NCBI GenBank assembly: GCA_030265145.1
Contig: JARBES010000131.1
Coordinates: 4,621,040-4,641,960, forward strand
Reading direction: 5' to 3'
Source of the DNA: Strongylocentrotus pallidus
Lineage: Eukaryota > Echinodermata > Echinoidea > Camarodonta > Strongylocentrotidae
DNA: 20,921 bases
The notes under the pieces are model-generated. The model saw only the letters and a program-made list of their open reading frames with translations. It had not been told where the DNA came from and ran no database searches. The translations under genes were made by a program, and so were the position numbers. Below, in pieces: positions 1 to 11,606 of the stretch; within the stretch, counting starts at the first letter, position 1; each line of letters begins with the position of its first letter.

Positions 1-83
1 GAGAGAGAGAGAGAGAGAGAGAAAGAAGGGGTGGAAAGAGAAAGTGAGAGTGAGATATATAGAGGGAAAAAGAAAGAAATGAG

Positions 84-130
<47 letters not shown>

Positions 131-172
131 AGAAGAAGAAGAAGAAGATGGAGAGTGGGGAATAAAAACAAT
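1..172. repeat. GA / GAA microsatellite
   Basis: A purine tract, mostly (GA)n with interruptions, ending in (GAA)n and AATAAAAAC. It runs off the left edge of the window. Confidence 0.97.
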
Positions 173-338
173 GAACTAGACAGACATGCAGGGCAGGAAA
201 AAATAAGAAAGACATAAAAATATACGCAAAGAAAACAGACCAAGAGGATGGATTGTAGGAAAGGAAGAGTATGCATGAGAATTCCTTGTTTTTAAAAAGA
301 ATTTACTTATACAAAAAGTGGATAATGGTTGAACTCAC

Positions 339-417
339 ATATTCCTGGAAAGGTAGCTCGACATTGGTTCCTGTCCTGTAAGTCACGTGTCCCTCTCTCT
401 TTGGTGTTTTCACGATT
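339..417 (-). CDS. LRP2: LRP2 exon: first cytoplasmic-tail exon
   Basis: 79 bp, phase 2 in and phase 0 out. It encodes [27 protein letters not shown] (first residue split). [13 protein letters not shown] resembles the juxtamembrane NGVTFRSGADLNM of human LRP2 (from memory). No NPxY motif occurs before the donor GTGAGT, so endocytosis motifs must lie in exons beyond the left edge. Bases 1-338 are intron: GA satellite up to about 170, then AT-rich sequence without a visible exon. Confidence 0.85.
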
Positions 418-2112
418 CTACAGAAGAACAAAAGGTAATAAAAACATACGGTATGACTCATAATATAAAATATATACCAAAATCACCAAGAAAACACACA
501 ACTTTTTTGATAATCAAAGTAATTGCTCTCTTCCTTGCTACCGCTCTTGCTCTATAATATATCATGTCACAAAATTCAGGGTATTATATTCAAGAATCAT
601 AGCTTTATTGTATTTATATAGAAAAAAGAATAGAAAACAAAGGAAATAATCAATGAAATATATAATATCTAATAGACTAACTTTCCTACATATTCATGTG
701 ATACACTTTTTTCAAATTGGATTTATATGATTTGCATTTTTTGAATAAAGTTGAATTAAAGTTGAATTGGCAGGCACTAACAAAATATGAAAATGTCTTA
801 TCTTACCCGGTTCTTTTCCTGATGATAATAAAGACGACTATTGCTGCGATAAGAACCACAATTGCACAACCTACTGCTATACCGGCCGTCGCTCCAGCAT
901 CTACAAGTACCAAACAAAAACAAGAAAGACAAGAAAAGTCAGTTTAAATCAAATTTATTTCAGTAACCTCTTTGCAAAGCTCCATTGTTAAATAGTGAAA
1001 ATAGTAGATATAGTTTGTTATGCCAATTGATTCTTGCCTTCACTTGTGTATGTTTGCGGCATAAGGTTACGTTTGATAATTTCATGTTTTTTTTATTGTT
1101 GTAAACTAAGTTATGTTTCGTTTCAACTATTTTATTTCCATGCACCAGAAGGGCTGTTTAAGAAATAAAAACCACTGTCGTTGCCATTGTCAATCTGACA
1201 ATTTAAAATTAAATAAAGCACAGGAACAAACAGTGATAATATGTAAATTCATTGCAGTTCTGATCATGTTTAAATACAGGGCAAGACAAATACATTAAGT
1301 CATATTGTTATAAGGTGTAGTGTAAATTACAAAACAAATGTATATTTTTTCTTGATATATTTTAGGCGTTTCCATCTTTTTCTATCACTAAAGGGGAGGA
1401 TGTGGGTGGGGTCTTTGAATATTCTTTGTCTGCTTATGTTCCTCGTTTTTCTTCTCTCTCTCTCTCCCTTCCTCTCTCTCCCTCCCTCTCTCTCCCTTTG
1501 CTTTTCTTTTCCGTTCGGCATTGGGAATGTGCCCCTATGGTCTTTCCCATAGCTACGACCCTAACTATAAGCATAAAGTAACAGTAGTGGTCACACTTAC
1601 TCAGTCCCTCTTGCTTCAATGCCTGAGCTGCACAGTTTTCTCCAGTCCATCCATCTCTACACCTATAAGACGAACACATGAACTTGGATTATACGAATTT
1701 GTGTATTTAAAAAAAAGTGAAATACCAACAAAATTATTTTAAAAAAGTAATCTATACTACATGCGAGTATAGAAAAAGGTTGCTTTTTGATCAATGAATA
1801 GTGTTAAAATCAATATCAAAATATTTCATGTGCAATGTTCAAAGTGAAATTAAACATTAGTTGTCATTGTGCATTAGTCGTCTTCCTTTGCTTTAAGAAT
1901 AACAATACATTAAATTATCGTATGACAAATTAAAAGTAAAGAAAAATGAAGAGGTTTTGAAGGCATTAGTCAAGTATACCACTCTTTCTTTCTTCTTGAA
2001 AAACATTTTGTTAGTACATATCAGTCCTCTTCTTAAGCTTTTTTAATTTATTTCGCTCATTCGGGCCTCTGTTAGAAATTCCATTGCCAATTCATTGTTT
2101 GCAGAAGAAGAA

Positions 2113-2175
<63 letters not shown>

Positions 2176-5100
2176 AATACAGAGACAGAGAGAGAGAGAG
2201 AGAAAAAAAAAACGAGAGAGAGAATGGACTTACTCGCAAGTTCCATCATCCAGGCACACTCCTCCATTGAGACAGGGGCAGTTAGGGATCGGCTCAGGGA
2301 GAGGTCGTGGCTCAACAGTGGCTGGAAAACAAAAGTAAAACCATCAAGTTGGTAAGATATTCTACAAAATCAACTATTGTGTGGCAACTGATTCTGTTGT
2401 AAATATTCTTGTTTTGTTCTGCACCTCTACAAAATTACGCATATGTTTTTACTTATATTATGCTTCTTACACTTCTCCCCAATCAAGAAGAAGGAGAAGA
2501 AGAAGAAGAAGAAGAAGGAGAAGAAAGAGAAGAAGGAGAAGAAAGAGAAGAAGAAAACAAGGAGAAGAAAGAAGAAGAGGAAGAAGGAGAAGGAGAAGAA
2601 GAGGAAGAAGGAGAAGGAGAAGGAGAGGAAGAAGGAGAAGAAGAAAACAAAAAGGAAAAGAAAGAATAGGAAGAAGAACAGTATGAGTATGAAACATTAA
2701 GCTCACCGCTCATGCACGTTGTTGTGCTTCCTGCCTGGAAGGAATCACCATCCGGGCATCCACACGCGAAACCTCTAGTCCGTGTGCTACCATCTCTGAC
2801 AGGTATCAGGAAACAAATATGGCTGCATGGGCTGTCCTCACAACGATTGACAACTGTAAAGAGAAAAGTGAATAATGAAGCTCAAGGATGAACATTTTTA
2901 TTTTGACCCTCTTGATGTTCCAAACTTTCATTTGTCCGCCTTTATTTCTTTCTTTCTTCGATCTATCTATCTGTGTAGTGGTGGTTATTTTACCTGACTG
3001 CTAAGAAAGCATAACGGCTTGTTAATAATCAACCAGAGGACCGACGGTTTTTAAGTCCTCTCCGAAAGACCTAGTAATGAGGATTAAAATGCCTTACCAA
3101 AGAACACTAGCGCATTGCCTTGGTTTCGAACCCGGGTCGCCGGATTACGAGACCACTGCTCTACCAACTGAGCTATCGCGCCTCCTCGATCTATTCCATC
3201 TATCCATCTATCCATTCATCTATCTATCCAACTAACTAAATATCGCTGACTATTGATCTATAAATGTATCTATTTATCCGTCTTTTTATAGTTTCCAATA
3301 TTTTATCTGTTCATTTGTCCATCTTGATCTATTCCACTGTTCCAATGGGAATATAATTATATTACAACCGTTTTAAGATACCCCTGATAAAGATGACGGT
3401 TAAAAAAAACATACTCAACCCCCCAAAATAAAGCCCATCCTTCATACAAAGATAAAAGTATCACCAAATGCTATGGGGTTGAAATTATATTTAGAATTGT
3501 TACAGAGTATTTCTCTCATGTAAATGGTCATTTTGAAACATACATCCAAATTGCGTGATTCATGAAATAGATGAATACACCTTACTCTCCACCCTGTCAT
3601 ATCAACCTACCGTCGTTGAGGTTGTATCTCTGTTCCTGGTAGAGCTTCAGACCGCTGGGTTCATTGATGTTGGGGATCTCAGTGACGGAGACACCACGTC
3701 CCAGCTTGTCCAGTCGGCGGATCTCACCCTCAGAACCCAGTGCAGCGGTAGTGAAGAAGATGTTAGCCTCAAAGACATCCAACTGTCTGGGTCTGTTCAA
3801 GGCTGCATCGGAGGAAGAAGAAAAAAAAGAAGAAAAAAGAATAGTAAAGGTTCAAGACAAGCAAATTGAAGGTCGAGACATCAGCCTATAAATGACAATT
3901 TCAATATCAATCATAATTTTAACCTCACCCAAGGTGACAATACATCTAGATCTAGAAGGGAATTAATTTATAGGAAATTCATTAAACAGCTCTCACTTTT
4001 ACACAGTGCCAATGCCCCTGTGGCACTGAATAAATCATGATTCGCATTGCAATCCTTGGAAAGTATTTATAACAAAAATGCTGTTGCCCAAGATTAAATG
4101 TTATATGCTATGTGGGGGTCAAATCATAGTGTCAAGGTTAAGGTTCCATGCATTAGGATATTATGTTTAGGTTTAGGATTGGTTTAAGGTTCGTTATGAG
4201 ATTGCATCCTGGATTTAAGTCAGGAATTCAACTAGTGTAGGAATTTGAGCGCAGAGCATGTGTCTTATGGTCGATTAAGTAATCACCTTAATTAAATTAC
4301 ATAGAACTCTCTTACATTTACCAGGAACACGATAGCAAATACTTTCTAAAATTCAAATTAAGACAATTTCAGTGGCCTTGTATGTCATCTCTTGAAATAT
4401 GCAACATTTACAATGACATAATTACGTAATCCTAACATGATTTCTATGGGGCAATAAATAGGCTCAAAAGTAGTTGCGATGGTGTAAAGGGAAGATCCAT
4501 TTCAAATTCAACTTACTCGAAGCTGCTCTCAAGACCTTCCTGTTGCTTCCATCCCAGTTCATCGACTCGATGGCGTTCCTGCTTTGATCACACCAGTATA
4601 CCATGTCATTGTTGGCAAAGTCGATGGCCAAACCAGTCGGCATCTCAATCGAAGTGTCCACCAGGACCTGACGTCCATCGCCATTCATCCAGACCATCTC
4701 AATCTTGGGCGTGGAACCGATGTCTGACCAATAGAGGATTCTGGTGGACATAAAAAGTGGTTTGTTTCAACTAACACTTTGCAACAATCTTTTGATTGTT
4801 TCATTAACTTAAGAAAAAAGTTCAAACACGCCTTGCGACTCGGGTGAAGTAAATGGGTACCAAGTAGACAAAAATACTTTAATGCTTGGGCGTCTCAGCA
4901 TAGAAGCACACTCAATTCAGAAGAGTATGAATTATGTCATGATAATCCCATTTCTTCAATTCCTATCATTTATCATGTATATACCGAAACGCATACAATG
5001 ATTATGTCTAGCACTAGAACAAAACAAAATCTTTGGCCTTTAATTAGTCTATGAACTGATAGTGACGTAAACACTTGGCATTTGTAACATGTAACATAAA

Positions 5101-8100
5101 AATATCGGATGACAACGTTCATTTCTTATTGTATCCATTGCCCTACAACCATTTCATTTCCTCTTATTTCCCTTCCATTTATTATGTAGAGGTAAATTTT
5201 ATAATTGCGGCCTTAAACAATTTTCTTTAATAGATGAAAGAGTTTCGGCATCAACCATCTGAAATTTTCACTACTAACAAAAATGTGCCTATTTAATAAT
5301 TGTCTTCTTACCCCATGCGTGGGTTGACGGCCAGCGCGGATGGCATCTCGATACCATCCTCCACCAATGCACGACGGTAACGCCCATCAAGCGTTGCCGT
5401 GGAGATGGAGAGGGAGGGGTTAAGGCCGTCCCTCTTCTTCCTTCTAGATTCGTTATTATCACCTTCCTCTGCCTCCTCACCCAGGTCGGTCCAGTAAAGG
5501 TTTCTGAGACATGATCAAGGAATAAACAAATGTACAAAACATTTAAAATTGCATATATAATTCAAACTCAGAATGAAATTATTTGGATTATTTGATCAAG
5601 TCACTTAGTGAGAGTAATAATTATGTTACTTTCCTCATACGTTATTTAAGCTTTTACATTTTCAAGTGATCATGACGTAGATCTTTAAGAGCTAAATAAC
5701 ATTGATCCGCATTTCTTCTTCTTCAAATTGACAAAATACTATCTAAATATTATTGGTACTTTGTTTTCTTCTTCTGATAAACAGTACTGCTCTTGAAAAG
5801 AATAAACTTCATATCAAGAAACTTTCTTGTGAAGTCCCAATTATAGCACATTTGTTTATGGTAAAACAATAATTTCAAATTTTTAAGTGCTCCCAAGTTG
5901 AGATTTTAATTCTTATTTTCCCTTGAAAATTCGTGGCGTAAAAATACACATCCTGATTCTACAGAAATGGGATGAGCTTATCCAGAGTAAAAGTTTCATG
6001 TATTTGAGGCGTGTCATGCATTGTCTTATCTAGTTATCTTACCCTCCAAACCAGTCTACAGCCAACTCCTGAGGGCGGTAGACATTTAAAAGTGGTAGTT
6101 CATCGGGTACTGCAGACTCATCACTGCTTGGTATGTAGGCTCTCATCAGGCCTGGGATAGCAGGGTCTATCCAGTAGACTACACCTACAAGAGAAACAAT
6201 GAGAAATAACGATAAATAACGAGAAATAACGAGAAAGGCAAATTGTCACAGTGTACACCATGAGGCGACTAAAATGTAGATTTTACTTCTCTGTCAAAGG
6301 GGAGGGTTGTTAGAGCATTTTATAATTATGGGAAAGTTTAACGCATGTTAAGCTTGCCAGGCTACATCCAGATAATTATACACCCGAAAATGCTTAAGTG
6401 CTTATCCACTGGTAATATTTGGCATGGGTCAGGAAGCCTAGTCATCTTTTTATCTCTACCTTTTATTGTGGACCACGTTTCATATATTTTATTATTTCAT
6501 TAGGTCTGTAGAGCTTTCTGAATTCTTTATCTTGGCTATTAGAGCACCCGTAAGATAAAATTTCTTGATATTTTTATGTAATATAAAGCTTGAACCCTAA
6601 TCCACTCAAAATTGGCACGAAAATTATTATATTTGCTCGTCCATTATTACATTCTAGTTGCCCCGCACAAGAAAAATAGGTTCCAAACATATCATACCTC
6701 TATCGAAATTGTAATCGAGAGACCGGACCATCCCTTGTGTGGTAAGAAGTACTCCGTAGTTCTTTGTTGCGTCGTCAAAGTAACGGACCTCATCATCCTC
6801 CCCAAAGAAGAACAGTGGTCTGGCACCTGATCAGAATCACAAACAAACAAAAAGCGTTATAACAATCATCTGTGTATCCGTCTCTTTCCATAGAGTGATT
6901 CAAGTGAACCAAACAATTCTTTTATTATGTGAAACATATTCTTCATCGTTGCATCGTTTCAAAAGTTCTAATCCAAGAACCATTATTATATTTTCAATTT
7001 GAATGTATCCATCGAGGTTTTGTAACTTACCTACAGCCTTGCAGTCTTGACCTCTCAAGATGACCCCATCATCAAGGTATCCCTCAGAGCAGGTACATTC
7101 ATAGGACCCCTTGGTATTTGAACATTGCTGTTGACACGGGTTGTCTAAACACTCATCAATATCTGCAAGTACGCACAAAATGTTATCAAGCATATCTTAC
7201 ATTAATACAGTTAGCGTATTTCGCTGCACTACTTTTTTGTTATCTTGGTAGGAGGCGAAGTATGAGGAGGAGAAGAAGAAGAAGAAGAAGAAGAAAGAAA
7301 AGAAAAAGAGCTCAATTATTCATAGGAGCCCTTGGTGTTAAAACGATGCTGTTTACAGGGGTTGTCTAAGCAGTCATCGATATTTGTACGTTTACATGAA
7401 TTGTATGTCTTACAATCAGCAAGTAGATTTGCATTGTACCTGCTGTTTGATGCCAAAAAATGAATGAAGAAAATAATACTTACTTATCAATGCTTATGTA
7501 AATTTTGATCTTTTGATATTAACCTTTTCGTAATTTAGTTTATGTTTCTTATTACATAGCTTATCTTTCTACCTTGCTGTAAACAGTATATTATAATGAT
7601 ATTATATGTTTAGGTTTAAAAATGGTTTCATGAACTCTTCAGGGCGATCCAGCCCAAGCTATATCATTATTATTTTTTTAAAGAGAGAACATAAAGAGCA
7701 GCTGGACTTCACAGAAAATTTTGTAAATATTTCAAACTTTGATATTCCTTTTATTCAAAGTGCACTGTCATATAAGTACCCGATATTAATCATTCTACAT
7801 CCATCAATTCAGCATCTGGTTAGTTAAGCAGTTCTACTATCAATCCATCTTTATCCTTCCATCTTTTATCTATACTCTTACCTTCACATCCCGTTCTATC
7901 TTCAGCTAGCTGATGTCCATCTGCGCATGAGCAGTAATAGCCCATATCCAACTCATTACATTGCTCCTGACAGCCGCCATTGTTTTCCGCGCAACTACCA
8001 GAATCGTCTGAAAGATCATAAAATGAGAATGCATGAACACGATTGCAAAGACTTTCGAGTAAGAGCAATTTCAACAAATTTTTGTATGTCCCATAAAAAT

Positions 8101-11100
8101 CATGTTAAAGCCCACTGCACTACTTATAGCTATTTGCGCCCTCTATATAGCAAACAATGCCTAATCGGTGCCTGTTGGTCCCCCATGATCCCATTTTTCT
8201 TAAGCTAAGTGAGAGCTGATTTGATGAGATAACCACCTGTCACTGACCTTGCAGGGAGGTCTAATCCACCTGGCCAAACTATTACAGACGGGCTTTAAGG
8301 TTATCTTATATGTCATTGTAATGTTCGCATATTTTAAAGAGTGGCGTATAAGGTACGCCACAATTATAATACAATTCTAGTAAAATGAAATAAGACTTGA
8401 CTTACAGCAGCCGTATTCATCTGATTGGTCTCCACAATCGTCTTCAAGATCACACACATATTCCTGAGGGATACAGTTCTTGTTGATACACTTAAACTCC
8501 TCTGTTGTACACTGCCTCACCTCCTCACCTAGACAAACGAGAGAAAAATAGCACAAGTTTTACGACATGGCAAGTATCCCATCAAATTAAAATGTGATTA
8601 TCTGTAAACAGGAGTCATGTTTCATCCTTTATTAATTGTTTTAATTAATTCACATCTTCAAGTAAAAAAATAAAATATCAATTACGGTGATGACTATATT
8701 CAAATATAAATGCAAAAAAAGGGCAAGTGACTTTAATTGACCTTCAAACTGATGAAAGTAACAGCAACAACTTCAACTGATGGCATTTTCATCATGTCTA
8801 CAAAGAGGATGTATATGTACACTAAAATGTGCTTTATTTAGCAACTACCTGCTTAGAAAGATCCCAAGTCTCAAAAGGTCTCCTTTATGTTTTCCTTGAA
8901 CATTGTTTGATGTTGAAACCTGTACTTCAGTAATCTGTATGTAAAATCGCTTGCTTATGAAGACCATCTTTTGTCTTTTTTGAGTGGGTTTTGATGCTAT
9001 GACTGTATCGAGTTGCAACACAGCCATAGGCAGCATCAAAGGTGTAAAAGATGGAGAATATAATACTTACAGAAATCGTGGTTGTTTTCATCACTGGCAT
9101 CACCGCATGTATCAATGCCATCGCAGAGACCACTGCGAGGTATGCAGAATCCATTGTCACAACGCCATCTTTCTTCTGGATCGCACGGTATGGAGGCTAG
9201 GGAAGGAAGCAATCAGAAAGAATGTCTCCATGTTTCTCAAGAACAGGTAGGATATACAGTGGTACAATTTGGATTTTTCTGATAACTAAAAAAACAATTG
9301 TGTCTTAATATATTGTGTCATTATTTGTCTATGTGTTAGTCATCAAATGTATGACTTGAACCTTAGTTCCAAAATATTTCATTATGGTTAAAGCCAATTT
9401 TGAGTTCTTAATGAAATTAAATTTCAAGAAAACCCCATATGTCGTAGATGGATTGTCGGATCAGAACAGTGTAAATAAACTAAAGAATTGTTTTAACAAA
9501 TTTGTGGTTTACACCCTTTACATAAAGATGGATTGATCGATCTGTAATTGAAAGCAAGTCCTAAAAAATCTTGGAACCAGTGGGATTTGAACCTGCATCT
9601 ACTGCTTGCCGGGCAGCGACTCTATACCACCAGGCCATTACTGGTCCATGGCAAAGTCACGATGAACTAGAAAAAAAATCTAAGCTCTCCGGATTCAACT
9701 AAAGAATTTTCTAGTCTTTCTAATCCTTAAGAGACAAACTTTAACTTACAACATAGAGACAGGGTCTCATCGCTACCGTCCGGGCAATCATCTGTCCCAT
9801 CGCATCTCCAATCAAGAGGAAGACAGACCGTATCATCACAGGTGAATTGGCTGGGGTAGCAGTACAACCCTTGAGGAAGTCGGGTAGCTGGCGAAGAGAT
9901 TTAGGAGAGTAAGACAATCAGAAATGAGGCGTTTCACAAAACTTGTCATCATCGACAAAATAATGACAGTTTTGGTTATAATAAGCTACTGAAATCCTTG
10001 CTTCTGATTGGTTATCAGCAGATTTGTCACTGATTTTTTGTCATGAAAAAAGGCTTTGTGAAACGGGCCCCTGGAGGTGATTTAACGTTGCTCACTAACT
10101 AACTTGCAGTCCATCCCCACAGCATTTCTACATAATGATCTACATCTCAATGTAAATGGTCCATGTATTATTTTGCTATAGATATACCTATCTATATTCT
10201 TTGTCTTCCCTTTGTTGTGCAATTATTTTTTTGTGTGTCCCATCAGCAAAATGGGTCGTGGCTGGATTTCAAGCGATGTTTTCGCAAGTCTGTCATTGGA
10301 TCAATCCATCTATCTAACCATCCATCTTTCTAACCATTCCCTTCTTTTAAATTACATTAATCGCATATTTTCTTTGTTTGATGGCTTATCGACTTCCAAG
10401 AGTTTCTTCCTCTTCTCTATTCATCACACTATCCTGGGCCCTGTTTCACAAAACTTGTTATTAACAACAGTTAACAATGCGGAATATACGCTACCGAAAT
10501 CATTTGGCTGAAAATATATTGAAATGCAATATTTGCACTTATAATTGATAAGAAGTTTCATCAAATAGGGCCTTGTTCCTTCATGAATCTATACTTACGA
10601 CAGTCGACTTCATCAGAGGAGTCTTGGCATTGGCTAGTTCCATCACACACAAACTGATCGTCAATACAGTNNNNNNNNNNNNNNNNNNNNNNNNNNNNNN
10701 NNNNNNNNNNNNNNNNNNNNNNNNNNNNNNNNNNNNNNNNNNNNNNNNNNNNNNNNNNNNNNNNNNNNNNCAATACAGTGGCCACTGTCACACTGAAACT
10801 GGCTTGGGAAGTAGCACATTCGTTCCGCTATAAAAGAGAAAAATATGGGGGACATCGTATAAGGACTCTCTTTGAAAGCCGAGTCAGTCGTGTCTGTACT
10901 GCCCTACAAGAGATGACCCCCGTGATGCCAGTCAGACTGTACACACGAAATGTATTTACTTGCCATATCTATATTATTTAATGGATATACGACAGTCCAA
11001 AAAAGACGAAAAAACACGAGTTAATAATGAATCATTGAACCAGGTACAAATAACCGTATGTTGTCTCCGGTCATGACCATTATATATCTCCTGATTGCCC

Positions 11101-11565
11101 TTACTGTATAGCGTGCGCCTCTTGCACTATACTCATTATCTGAGAGAAATATCGTCCTCTCTTAACACGACACAGATTAGATTTGACCTAAGCCTTTTGA
11201 TGCTGATGCGTACATATCCCACCGCTGCCACCATGTTAAAACATGGATAATATTCAAAAGAGGGAGAGAGATGGGGAAATGGAAAGGAAAAGTGAGAGGG
11301 AAGAGAAAGGGATAGAAAAAGGGATAGAGAAAGAGAAAGAGAAAAAGAAAGGAAAAGAGAAAGAGAAAAAGAAAGAGAAAGAGAAAAAGAAAGGGAAAGA
11401 GAAAAGAAAAAGAAAGGAAACAGGTAAGAAAAAGGAAAAAGGAAAGAGAAAACGAATAGAAAGAAGGTAAAAGAGAAATAAAAATGAAGATAAAAAGAAT
11501 TATAGAAACAGTAATTGTAATAAATGAAGGGTGAGATGTGGATATAGATTGACAGAGAGAGAGAA

Positions 11566-11606
<41 letters not shown>

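Noticed and set aside
1-338. Next cytoplasmic-tail exon with an NPxY motif
   Set aside because: No acceptor, NPxY codons or coding-like stretch could be found on the minus strand; the region is satellite and AT-rich intron.
2381-2713. Long open frames rich in Arg, Lys, Glu or Leu, Ser on both strands
   Set aside because: They are translations of the GAA/GGA satellite, open in every phase, with no splice or start context.
3110-3182. Functional tRNA gene
   Set aside because: The D arm is excellent, but the anticodon and T stems fail to pair and a SINE-like body with GATA tail follows.
3555-3869. 104-residue plus-strand open frame
   Set aside because: It is the antisense of the closing propeller exon at 3611-3802 continuing into a GAA tract.
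6191-6236. CRISPR-like spaced repeats
   Set aside because: The units are contiguous 10-bp repeats with no spacers, in a eukaryotic intron.
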